64,000 bases of DNA from an uncultured Cryomorphaceae bacterium. Lineage in GTDB: Bacteria; Bacteroidota; Bacteroidia; Flavobacteriales; Schleiferiaceae. Both the position numbers and the translations under genes were made by a program. The notes beneath the pieces are model-generated. The model saw only the letters and a program-made list of their open reading frames with translations. It was not told where the DNA came from and searched no databases. Position 1 is the stretch's first letter. Every line of letters begins with the position of its first letter. The stretch spans positions 1 through 64,000 of the forward strand of contig CAJWZE010000004.1 of NCBI GenBank assembly GCA_913049845.1. Direction: 5' to 3'. Below, one piece after another: positions 33,341 through 41,221 of the stretch.

Positions 33341-34392
33341 AAACGCTGAAAGGACCCGCCATTTTTGTGGCGCAATTCGCAGACGACCTTGCTCCCTTTA
33401 ACTCATGGCCATCCATTTGTAAATGGGCGGCGCATCTTGGCTACAAAGGCATTCAAATTCCTTCTTGGGACGCTCGATTTATAAACCTTGAAAAGGTTGC
33501 TGCTAGCCAAGATGCTGCTGATGAATTAAAAGGCGTGGCTGCTGAGTACGGCATCGCAATCACGGAATTAAGCACGCACTTACAAGGCCAATTGGTCGCT
33601 GTTCATCCAGCCTTTGACTCACAGTTTGATGCATTCGCCCCCGCTGAGGTGCACGGCAATAGCAAGGCGCGCACTGCCTGGGCCGTGAACCAAGTTAAAC
33701 TCGCAGGAATTGCTTCTCAGCGCCTCGGCCTCACAGCACACCCTACCTTTTCAGGCGCCCTCGCCTGGCCGTACTTCTACCCGTGGCCTCAACGCTCGGA
33801 AGGATTGGTGGAAGAAGCCTTCAAAGAATTGGGCCAGCGCTGGATGCCCATACTCAACCACTTCGAGGACTGCGGCGTAGACCTCGCTTACGAGATTCAC
33901 CCTGGAGAAGACCTACACGATGGTGCCACTTTTGAAAGATTTTTGGATGAAGTAGGTAGTCACAACCGCGCCAATATGTTGTACGATCCATCACACCTTG
34001 TGCTACAAGGCGTAGACTACCTCGGATACATTGATTTATATCACGAACGCATCAAAGCCTTCCACGTGAAGGACGCAGAATTTAACCCAGATGCAAGAAC
34101 CGGTGCCTATGGCGGCTACCTTCCTTGGATAGAGCGTGCGGGCCGATTCCGTTCCGTGGGCGATGGGCAGATTGACTTCCCGGCCATCTTTGCCAAACTT
34201 GCGCAGTACGACTACGGCGGGTGGTCTGTTTTGGAGTGGGAGTGTTGCCTAAAAGATTCCGCTTTTGGTGCGCGCGAGGGAGCAGAGCGCATCGCCAACT
34301 GGATCATACCAGTCGCATCGCGCGCCTTCGACGACTTCGCAGCTACAGGCGTAGATACTAAAGCCAACCGTAAAGCACTAGGCCTTGAGTAA
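33337..34392 (+). CDS. Sugar phosphate isomerase/epimerase-like TIM-barrel protein
   Basis: This 351-residue AP-endonuclease-2/xylose-isomerase-like barrel has no signal peptide, so it is cytoplasmic. Metal-site segments are DLAYEIHPGEDLHDGATF (Glu/His), MLYDPSHLVLQGVDYLGYI (Asp/His), IKAFHVKDAEF (His) and WSVLEWECCLKDS (Glu). Family members act as isomerases, epimerases, hydratases or lyases on sugars and inositols. The 4-nt ATGA overlap with the upstream Gfo/Idh gene implies coupled translation, and the pairing of these two families is common in inositol and keto-sugar pathways. Exact reaction unknown. Confidence 0.86.
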   Translation: MKTLKGPAIFVAQFADDLAPFNSWPSICKWAAHLGYKGIQIPSWDARFINLEKVAASQDAADELKGVAAEYGIAITELSTHLQGQLVAVHPAFDSQFDAFAPAEVHGNSKARTAWAVNQVKLAGIASQRLGLTAHPTFSGALAWPYFYPWPQRSEGLVEEAFKELGQRWMPILNHFEDCGVDLAYEIHPGEDLHDGATFERFLDEVGSHNRANMLYDPSHLVLQGVDYLGYIDLYHERIKAFHVKDAEFNPDARTGAYGGYLPWIERAGRFRSVGDGQIDFPAIFAKLAQYDYGGWSVLEWECCLKDSAFGAREGAERIANWIIPVASRAFDDFAATGVDTKANRKALGLE

Positions 34393-34456
34393 AACAGTTC
34401 TCATTACGGCCGCCACTGAGATGGTGGACAGCTACATATTAAAGATTTAGAAAGTG

Positions 34457-35293
34457 ATGAAATATACCATAGTAAGTTTTGTTACATTGCTTATAGCATC
34501 ATGCAATACGGCCACTGAAGCGCCAGCTGAAACTACCGAAGCTGTAGTGGTAGAGCAGAAACACAATACCCTCACTGACGCTGAGATTGTGGACGGCTGG
34601 GAGCTGATGTTTGATGGGCAGTGTACCGCGAACTTCCGTAAGTATGGCGATAAAGTAATAGGCAAGGCATGGGTCATCCAAGACGAAGCCCTACATCTTG
34701 ATGCGAGCAACAAGGAAGATTGGCAAACGAATGGCGGCGGTGATATAGTCTACCAAGATTTTGACAGTTCGCTTCGCGAATTCGAGAACTTTCACTTTAA
34801 AGGCGAATGGAAAATAGCCGAACGTGGAAATTCAGGTATCATTTATCTTATTCACGAGGACACCGAGAAGTATCCGTATTGCTGGATGTCCGGTTTAGAG
34901 ATGCAAGTATTGGATAACGGTACCGACTCTAATGAAGGCCATCCAGACGCTGTCATCTACAAACACCGCGCAGGAGATTTGTACGACATCAATGCCGCTT
35001 CAGGGGCGGCATCAAAGCTTGCAGGCGAGTGGAATAAGTTTGAAATCATCGTTCAAGACGGGCACCTTACGCAGATTCTCAATGGCGTTGTAACTGTAGA
35101 CCGTCAACTTTTTGACGACCAGTGGCGCATCGATGTGGCCGCTTCTAAGTTCCACCAGTGGGCCGGCTACGGGACTTACACCAAAGGAGGAATTGCTTTG
35201 CAAGACCACGGCGATGACGTGTGGTACCGCAACCTAAAGATCAAGAGTCTTGAGAATGACGCTGCGGAAGCAGAAGAAGCCGCTCAAGAGTAG
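34457..35293 (+). CDS. DUF1080 (3-keto-disaccharide hydrolase-like) lipoprotein
   Basis: This 278-residue lipoprotein has the signal MKYTIVSFVTLLIASC. The track starts one codon earlier at a GTG; ATG at 34457 is used. The mature part is a concanavalin-like beta-sandwich of the DUF1080 family: GWELMFDGQCTANFRKYGDK, FKGEWKIAERGNSGIIYLIHE, WMSGLEMQVLDNG, KFEIIVQDGHLTQILNGV and a final GIALQDHGDDVWYRNLKIK. Members cleave 3-keto-glycosides by elimination or hydrolysis. Placed after the Gfo/Idh and isomerase genes and opposite the GMC dehydrogenase, it is the probable glycosidic-bond-cleaving step of this cluster, acting outside the inner membrane. Confidence 0.9.
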   Translation: MKYTIVSFVTLLIASCNTATEAPAETTEAVVVEQKHNTLTDAEIVDGWELMFDGQCTANFRKYGDKVIGKAWVIQDEALHLDASNKEDWQTNGGGDIVYQDFDSSLREFENFHFKGEWKIAERGNSGIIYLIHEDTEKYPYCWMSGLEMQVLDNGTDSNEGHPDAVIYKHRAGDLYDINAASGAASKLAGEWNKFEIIVQDGHLTQILNGVVTVDRQLFDDQWRIDVAASKFHQWAGYGTYTKGGIALQDHGDDVWYRNLKIKSLENDAAEAEEAAQE

Positions 35294-35307
35294 CAACGAG
35301 AAAAATT

Positions 35308-35353
35308 AAGACCCACATCTAAGAACCGCTCTTAGAGCGGGTCTTGGTCTTTT
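35308..35353 (+). terminator. Two-stage hairpin terminator before recO
   Basis: AAGACCC (35308-35314) pairs with GGGTCTT (35339-35345), and inside it TCTAAG pairs with CTTAGA. A TCTTTT tract follows. It ends the DUF1080 unit 15 nt after its stop. Confidence 0.75.
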
Positions 35354-35368
35354 AGCTAACTTAGCCTT

Positions 35369-36094
35369 ATGGCCCAATACCATTCGAGCAAAGCAATTGT
35401 TTTAAGTGCGCTGAAATACGGTGACACCTCGCGTATCGTTCGACTCTACACCGATCAGTTCGGTCTTATTTCTGTGCTCATTAATTCAGTGTCTTCAAAG
35501 AAATCAGCGGTACGCCCTTCCATGCTTTTGCCGCTTACATTACTAGATATTGTGCATACATATAAGGGAGACGGCAAGCTCGAGCGCATCAAGGAGGCGA
35601 AGATGGACCTGACCTACACCGCCATCCCTTACGATCCGGTGCGCAATGCCTTAACCTTGTTTTTGACAGAGCTATTTGGGAAGGTCTTACGTGAGGAGAC
35701 TGAGAACCGAGAAAAGTTTGATTTTGTCCGCTCAGCCTGTCTTGCATTAGATACCTTAGAGAAGGTACCGCCGGCATTTCACCTGAGCATTTGGGCAAAG
35801 TTGATGCTGTATTTAGGGTTCTCCCCTGACATTCAAAAGGAGCAGAGCGGTAGTTACTTTGATTTACAAGACGGACTCTTTCTCGACCACCCCTCATTGC
35901 TCCATCCTTACCTCGACGAACAAACCACGGCCTACCTTCTTGCGGCCATAAAATGGGACTTTAGTTCGCCGCTTCATATCCCCAAACAAGGGCGTAGCGA
36001 TTTGCTCGAAGGATTACTCCGGTTCATGAATATTCACTTAGACGGATTTGGGAGCTTCAAAAGCCTCGAAGTGCTCGGAGATATTTTTAGCTAA
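35369..36094 (+). CDS. recO: DNA repair protein RecO
   Basis: RecO loads RecA at single-strand gaps with RecR/RecF. The 241-residue protein starts with the OB-fold segment SSKAIVLSALKYGDTSRIVRLYTDQFGLISVLINSV and continues with a helical domain (RNALTLFLTELFGKVLREE, PPAFHLSIWAKLMLYLGFSP), as in Bacteroidota RecO. There is no obvious four-cysteine zinc finger, which is common in this phylum. It stands alone after a terminator, with A-tract-rich DNA downstream. Confidence 0.9.
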   Translation: MAQYHSSKAIVLSALKYGDTSRIVRLYTDQFGLISVLINSVSSKKSAVRPSMLLPLTLLDIVHTYKGDGKLERIKEAKMDLTYTAIPYDPVRNALTLFLTELFGKVLREETENREKFDFVRSACLALDTLEKVPPAFHLSIWAKLMLYLGFSPDIQKEQSGSYFDLQDGLFLDHPSLLHPYLDEQTTAYLLAAIKWDFSSPLHIPKQGRSDLLEGLLRFMNIHLDGFGSFKSLEVLGDIFS

Positions 36095-36177
36095 AAAGTG
36101 TCAAAAAGGTGAAAAACGAGATAAAATGAGCCAATAATGCTCGAAAACATCCAAAAATGTCCAAAAATCAGTCAAAA
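36093..36177. promoter_or_regulatory. Helically phased A-tracts (predicted intrinsic DNA curvature)
   Basis: Runs of four or five A start at about 36093, 36103, 36112, 36123, 36144, 36153, 36163 and 36174, with an AATAA run at 36133 filling the gap. The spacing is 9-11 bp over eight helical turns on one strand. Such phasing produces strong curvature. The block fills the recO to prohibitin-gene gap and ends 60 bp before the prohibitin ATG, which is suitable for an upstream activating or nucleoid-protein site. Confidence 0.7.
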
Positions 36178-36237
36178 TGACATCCTGATAAAATTGGACA
36201 GATAATTGCTACATTCATTTTATAACTAATAGAAAAC

Positions 36238-37056
36238 ATGCCCATGAATTCACAATTCCCAAAATGGTTGATTCCTGCCTTTGGAGCCTTCCTATTTATC
36301 CTTGTTTTTTCCTCGCGTCTCTTCGTAAAGATAGATGCAGGAGAGGCGGGTGTACAGTACGACCTGTTTTCCGGACTGAACGAGGACAAGGTCTACGGCC
36401 AAGGCTTGAAAATCATAGCACCTTGGAACAAAATGTTCATCTACTCAACTCGTATCCAAGAGGATCGCTCTGTAATGGAGGTGTTGAGTGCCAACGGTCT
36501 TACAATCCGTACAGAACTGTCTTACCGCTACCGACCTGTTCAAGAAAAGATTGGTGTCCTTCATAACAACGTTGGAGAGAACTACCACGAGCGCATTGTC
36601 ATTCCTGAGATTCGTTCTGCCACCCGTGAGGTCATCGGTAAATATTTACCAGAGGAGCTATACAGTTCTAAGCGTGACAGTATTCAGACGGAGATTTTCG
36701 ATCTAGCCGCGACGCGCATCCAAGAAAAGAACATTGCACTAGATGCCGTTTTGATTCGCGATGTAGGTCTTCCAGAGAAACTCAAGCAAGCCATCGAGCG
36801 TAAATTACAAGAAGAGCAGAGTTCCCTAGAGTACGAATTCCGTTTGACGCGTGCAGAAAAAGAAGCCGAGCGCCAACGTATCGAAGCTGAAGGTAAAGCA
36901 GCTGCAAACCGCATCTTGAGCCAGTCTTTGACGGACAAGGTATTGAGAGATAAAGGTATCGAAGCGACGCTGCGTTTGGCAGAAAGCCCGAACGCCAAAG
37001 TGATTGTTGTTGGTGGTGGTGACGAAGGTTTGCCACTAATCCTTGGCAATAACTAA
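36238..37056 (+). CDS. Prohibitin-family SPFH/Band 7 membrane protein
   Basis: The 272-residue protein has one N-terminal membrane anchor (KWLIPAFGAFLFILVFSSRLF), a Band 7/SPFH domain (VKIDAGEAGVQYDLFSGLNEDKVYGQGLKIIAPWNKMFIYSTR) and a long charged coiled coil (about 180-240: RKLQEEQSSLEYEFRLTRAEKEAERQRIEAEGKA). It ends in a Gly-rich short tail. Bacterial prohibitins form large membrane rings that organise proteases such as FtsH; here no protease is adjacent. The gene is preceded by phased A-tracts and followed by a strong terminator. Confidence 0.9.
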   Translation: MPMNSQFPKWLIPAFGAFLFILVFSSRLFVKIDAGEAGVQYDLFSGLNEDKVYGQGLKIIAPWNKMFIYSTRIQEDRSVMEVLSANGLTIRTELSYRYRPVQEKIGVLHNNVGENYHERIVIPEIRSATREVIGKYLPEELYSSKRDSIQTEIFDLAATRIQEKNIALDAVLIRDVGLPEKLKQAIERKLQEEQSSLEYEFRLTRAEKEAERQRIEAEGKAAANRILSQSLTDKVLRDKGIEATLRLAESPNAKVIVVGGGDEGLPLILGNN

Positions 37057-37083
37057 TTCACTTTCATTGAATTGTAAGCAAGG

Positions 37084-37113
37084 AGGTGACCAATTTTTGG
37101 TCACCTTTTTTTA
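37084..37113 (+). terminator. Rho-independent terminator after the prohibitin gene
   Basis: AGGTGACCAA (37084-37093) and TTGGTCACCT (37097-37106) form a perfect 10-bp stem with a three-base loop, running into a T-rich tract (TTTTTTTATTTT). Confidence 0.9.
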
Positions 37114-37185
37114 TTTTAGTGCAAACCGTGATGAAACCAATTTTCCAAATGCCTATACTCACAACGCACTAACACTAACTTACAC

Positions 37186-37896
37186 ATGGATTTGCACGTT
37201 GCAATAACTTCAGACCACCCCCTTTATTTCATTGGCTGGGGAGTAGTTTTGTTTATGATATTCTTTCCCATTTTCGTCGCAAATAATGCCAGTATTCGAA
37301 TTCGTAAGAACTTCGAAATAGGCTGGGCTATCCTTTTGGTTGCCTCTTATTTTGCAATGACCGGCGTAAGTATGTTTCGCGGTGAGGCCTCTTGGTCGAC
37401 TAGTTTGCTGTGTCACATGTGTGGCTTTTCGCGTATGCTCGCCATTGGATATTTGCTTACCCGTAAGAAATGGATGGGAGAGATGGTTACTTTTATGGGT
37501 ATTGTTGGTGGACTTCAAAGTTTTATTACACCAGAATTTACACACGGGCTGCATCCAGTATACATTTTCGACTATCACTTTAACCATGCCTCTATTGTAG
37601 CCATTGGATTTTACATCATTTTTGGCCATAAGCAAGCACTGCGGAAAGGTGCGTGGCTTAGAACTTTTGGTCGCATTCAATTGCTTGCGCTTCTAGCCTT
37701 GGTGGTGAACTTCATTACTGGAGGAAACTATATGTATCTGATGGAGCCGCCTATCGTAGACAATCCGCTCATCGTTCAGAGCGAATCTTTCCCGCATATG
37801 TACGTGATATTTTTCCAGATATTCGCAGCGGCGCTTTTCTTCCTGCTTCAGGTGGTACTTTCTAGGTTGAAAATAAAACCAACGCTCAGTTACTAA
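37186..37896 (+). CDS. TIGR02206/YwaF-like integral membrane protein
   Basis: This 236-residue protein has about seven transmembrane helices (YFIGWGVVLFMIFFPIFVAN, IGWAILLVASYFAMTGVSMF, through MYVIFFQIFAAALFFLLQVV). The signatures LCHMCGFSRMLAIGYLLTRK, FDYHFNHASIVAIGFYIIFG and NFITGGNYMYLMEPP match the YwaF/TIGR02206 family of unknown function. The conserved H, N and PP residues suggest a buried site, but no reaction is known. It stands alone. Confidence 0.82.
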   Translation: MDLHVAITSDHPLYFIGWGVVLFMIFFPIFVANNASIRIRKNFEIGWAILLVASYFAMTGVSMFRGEASWSTSLLCHMCGFSRMLAIGYLLTRKKWMGEMVTFMGIVGGLQSFITPEFTHGLHPVYIFDYHFNHASIVAIGFYIIFGHKQALRKGAWLRTFGRIQLLALLALVVNFITGGNYMYLMEPPIVDNPLIVQSESFPHMYVIFFQIFAAALFFLLQVVLSRLKIKPTLSY

Positions 37897-38020
37897 CTCG
37901 TTGTAATTTTCACGCATCTTAAGGCTCTGGGCAGGTAGAGTTAGTTTAAATTCGTGGCTGATTCGCACAAAAGTTCTTATGATAGTTAAACCTGATACTC
38001 AAATACTTCTCCTAGAAGAG

Positions 38021-40486
38021 ATGAAAAGAGTTACCCTATTGGTCCTAGGACTGTTTATGAGCCTTGGTCTTTTGGCGCAGCAGCCAGGCGGACGTGGTGG
38101 TTTTGACCCAGCCAAACTACCTAAAATAGGCGTTATCGCCGGAACTCTTGTGGACGCTGAATCTGGCCAGCCCTTGCCCTACGCTGCGGTGAAGATTACC
38201 CATAAAATGGATGCCAATATCGTAACTGGCGGTATGACTGATACCAAAGGCCGGTTTAAGGTTGAGCAAATCACTTTAGGTCCCAATGTCCTTGAATTTG
38301 CTTTTGTGGGCTACAAGACCAATAGACAAGAAGTGCGCTTGGGACGCGACGGCACTGAAAAAGACCTAGGAAAGATAGGTCTTCAAAGTTCCGGTGTAGA
38401 ACTTAAAGAGGTGGTGGTAGAAGCCGAACGCCAATTCATGACAAATGAAATTGACCGTAAAGTATACGATCCTTCAAAGCTTATCCTTTCCAAAACAGGA
38501 TCAGCTACCGATATCCTAGAAAATATTCCGGCCGTTGAGCTCGATTTGGACGGAAATATTACCCTTCGAGGCTCTTCAGCTGTACGTATCATGATTGACG
38601 GTCGCCCATCAAGATTCACAGGGGAAGACCTAAGTGCACTGCTGCAGAGCCTGCCGGCCAATAGTGTAGAGAAGATAGAGGTGATGACGAACCCATCGGC
38701 TAAATACGATCCAGACGGTACCGCCGGTATGATCAATATTGTCCTTAAGAAATCAGCCCTACAGGGCCTCAACGGTTCAGTAAACAGCTCCTACAGCGGC
38801 GCTGATCGTGTGCGTGCAGGCATCAATCTCAACTACAAGGTTGACGATATAAACTTCTTCATCAATGCAGGCCACAGTTTGGGCAAGTATCCGCGTTCCT
38901 CTTGGGCATTGAGAGACAACTTCTTGGGAGAAGATACCTTGAGCTTTTATCAAGAAGTAGATGGATATGGCGGTCGCAACGGAAACAACATTAAGGCAGG
39001 CTTTGATTGGTCACCCGGCACTAAGCACGTATTTACTGTGCAGGGTACCTTAAACCAAGGCTTACGTCCGCGCGTAAGTAATAATTCTACAGATTGGACC
39101 ACGCCCTATCTTGATTATACCCTAGTTCAGTTCAGTGACCGTCAAGGCGAGCGCTGGAACAACAGCTACGACGTGATTTACGACTACAAGCCCAGAAAAG
39201 GGGAGGAGTGGAATGCTCGTTTATCTTACACAGACGGGAACAATAATGATGTATTGATCTTCACTCAAGACACTTTGCTCAATGAGCTTAAGTTTCCATC
39301 GGATAAATACCGTACGAATAGTATTGGTAATCAGTGGGAGTTCAACGGCATTTTAGATTACACTAAGAAGTGGGACGACGACAGAAAACTAGAGGCAGGG
39401 GCCAAAATTATCAGTCGCGAAGACTTGGACGGCTTCAACCGCACGAATATTGATATCCGCGACAGCACTGAAATCTATTTGGCCAGCAGCGAGAACGAAT
39501 TCCTGTACGGTGAAGACATTGTTGCAGTATATACGAACTACGGCTTTAAAAAAGGACCCTGGGGCTTTCAGCTGGGACTCCGAGCCGAGCAAGCGAACAT
39601 TACAGCAAGACAGGTTACCCAAGACAGTACCTTCTACAACAACTACTTCCAGGTATATCCTAGTGCGTTTATTACCTACGAGATTGCTCCTGGTCGTGAA
39701 CTGAACCTGAGTTATTCGCGCAGGGTTCAACGTCCAGGCGAGCGACAGCTCAATCCATTCGTTGATTACGGCGACCCGTTTAACTTACGATCAGGAAATC
39801 CATATTTGTTGCCAGCGTTCACAGGCGCCTATGAGATGGGTTACACACAAATTCTAAAAAAGGGAACTACTTTGACTGCGAATCTGTATTTCCGAGATAA
39901 AAGCAACTTAATTACATGGTATTCAGAGGTGGACAGCAACGGGGTCAATTTGACCACCTACCAGAATTTGAACAGCGGTGAAGACCTTGGTTTCGATATG
40001 AATTTCCGTGGCCGGTTAGGTAAGAAAGGCGGATTTTTTTCTTTGGGGGGAAACTACTTCTACAGTCAGGTTTCTGGAGATATCAGAGGCCAAGGTTGGG
40101 TCAACCAAGGGAGTGGCTACGGCTTGAACAGCATGGTAAGCACGCCGCTCTGGAAAAATGCGAGCCTCCAAATTATGGGGAACTACAGAAGCCGTCGCGT
40201 AATGGCGCAGGGTTTTGGAAAACCCTTCTACTTCATCGGCGGGGGCTTTAAGCAGGGCTTTGTGGACGACCGCTTGAACCTAAGCGTGAATTGTCGAGAT
40301 ATTTTCAACACAATGGGTTGGAACTACGAGACTAGAGGCCCAGGCTTTTACTCAGTAGGTCAATTCAGATGGATTAACCGCGTCGTGGAGGTAGGATTAA
40401 CCTACAACTTCGGTGAAGTGCAACGCAAACGTCGCCAGATGGAACGCTTTACTCGGGGCGGTGGGATGGAAATGGAAATGTTCTAA
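38021..40486 (+). CDS. TonB-dependent-receptor-like outer membrane beta-barrel protein
   Basis: The track start (37979) adds 14 residues; ATG at 38021 (MKRVTLLVLGLFMSLGLLAQ) gives a clean signal peptide and 821 residues. Domains: a carboxypeptidase-regulatory-like Ig fold (IAGTLVDAESGQPLPYAAVKI to VGYKTNRQEVRLG, about 37-110), a plug domain (ILENIPAVELDLDGNITLRGSSAVRIMIDGRPS to GTAGMINIVLKKS), and a C-terminal beta-barrel of the OMP_b-brl_3 type with many aromatic-ended strands. A probable TonB box-like link is not obvious. The N-terminal G/R-rich patch (QQPGGRGGFDP) and the basic tail (KRRQMERFTRGGG) are unusual but seen in relatives. Ligand unknown; it is not a SusC. Confidence 0.88.
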   Translation: MKRVTLLVLGLFMSLGLLAQQPGGRGGFDPAKLPKIGVIAGTLVDAESGQPLPYAAVKITHKMDANIVTGGMTDTKGRFKVEQITLGPNVLEFAFVGYKTNRQEVRLGRDGTEKDLGKIGLQSSGVELKEVVVEAERQFMTNEIDRKVYDPSKLILSKTGSATDILENIPAVELDLDGNITLRGSSAVRIMIDGRPSRFTGEDLSALLQSLPANSVEKIEVMTNPSAKYDPDGTAGMINIVLKKSALQGLNGSVNSSYSGADRVRAGINLNYKVDDINFFINAGHSLGKYPRSSWALRDNFLGEDTLSFYQEVDGYGGRNGNNIKAGFDWSPGTKHVFTVQGTLNQGLRPRVSNNSTDWTTPYLDYTLVQFSDRQGERWNNSYDVIYDYKPRKGEEWNARLSYTDGNNNDVLIFTQDTLLNELKFPSDKYRTNSIGNQWEFNGILDYTKKWDDDRKLEAGAKIISREDLDGFNRTNIDIRDSTEIYLASSENEFLYGEDIVAVYTNYGFKKGPWGFQLGLRAEQANITARQVTQDSTFYNNYFQVYPSAFITYEIAPGRELNLSYSRRVQRPGERQLNPFVDYGDPFNLRSGNPYLLPAFTGAYEMGYTQILKKGTTLTANLYFRDKSNLITWYSEVDSNGVNLTTYQNLNSGEDLGFDMNFRGRLGKKGGFFSLGGNYFYSQVSGDIRGQGWVNQGSGYGLNSMVSTPLWKNASLQIMGNYRSRRVMAQGFGKPFYFIGGGFKQGFVDDRLNLSVNCRDIFNTMGWNYETRGPGFYSVGQFRWINRVVEVGLTYNFGEVQRKRRQMERFTRGGGMEMEMF

Positions 40487-40496
40487 GAGAATTAAT

Positions 40497-40538
40497 ACAC
40501 ATCCCTGACTTAAAAGTCAGGGATGTGTTACCTTTTAG
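40497..40538 (+). terminator. Terminator with a perfect 14-bp stem
   Basis: ACACATCCCTGACT (40497-40510), loop TAAA, AGTCAGGGATGTGT (40515-40528), then TACCTTTTAG. It lies between the receptor-like gene and the next small gene. The T tract is interrupted, but the stem is very strong. Confidence 0.75.
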
Positions 40539-40554
40539 TGCTAAACGTCATTCA

Positions 40555-41220
40555 ATGAAAGAGCTGCTACTTCTTTTACTCCTGCCTTTAGGCCTTTTCG
40601 CCAACACGCCTGCGAGCGTTATGTCGCCTACCATTTACGACCTTACCGGTATCCTAGAACCAGGGCAAGAAGTTGTCAGTATGATTACCGACGAAGGAAA
40701 GCTTGCAGAATTTGAGCTCAACCCAGATAACAATTACCTTGTTATTCCTACGTACGGCACCTTCTACTATGCTGCCGTGGCAGATAGCTCGGGCAATATG
40801 AGTTACCTCTATCTCGGTCCAAAATCAGTCGTAGAAAAACCATTGATTCAGGAACTTTCCACAGGACTTACACCTATTCAAGCCGGGCTCGATGTTGCTG
40901 GAAAAGGAACGGCCATTTCATGGATAACCGGCTTATCTTGTTTTGGCGTTGGAGCAGCGGTAGCAAATAATTCTTCAGACCTTTGGGCCGGTCTTGCATG
41001 GATGGTTGTTGGCGCGGTAATCGCAGTATACGGAACCATAGCTTCTGTGGTGTACGGCACCTTCAAAGGCGTACAAACCTCTATACGAAACAATAGTGAT
41101 AGCTATAAGCGATTACAACTCGCTAATCAAGGTATTGGCGTGAGTTTTGTCGTGGAACACGTCCCGTTAGAATTAATTCCTGAAGTGCTTAGAGTCCCTT
41201 TGCTTGTCGGTCAACGATAG
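40555..41220 (+). CDS. Exported protein of unknown function with C-terminal membrane-like segment
   Basis: ATG at 40555 (MKELLLLLLLPLGLFANTPAS) gives a signal peptide and 221 residues; the track start ten codons upstream falls at the terminator and is not used. The first half is beta-rich (TGILEPGQEVVSMI, LVIPTYGTFYYAAVADSSGN). The second has two adjacent hydrophobic stretches (ISWITGLSCFGVGAAVANN, LAWMVVGAVIAVYGTIASVVYG) that may form a membrane hairpin. No family is recognised. The stop is one base from the stop of the convergent PBP gene. Confidence 0.7.
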   Translation: MKELLLLLLLPLGLFANTPASVMSPTIYDLTGILEPGQEVVSMITDEGKLAEFELNPDNNYLVIPTYGTFYYAAVADSSGNMSYLYLGPKSVVEKPLIQELSTGLTPIQAGLDVAGKGTAISWITGLSCFGVGAAVANNSSDLWAGLAWMVVGAVIAVYGTIASVVYGTFKGVQTSIRNNSDSYKRLQLANQGIGVSFVVEHVPLELIPEVLRVPLLVGQR

Positions 41221-41221
41221 G

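Noticed and set aside
37210-37680. 156-residue minus ORF opposite the YwaF-like gene
   Set aside because: The plus frame encodes a clear seven-TM family. The antisense product has no features.
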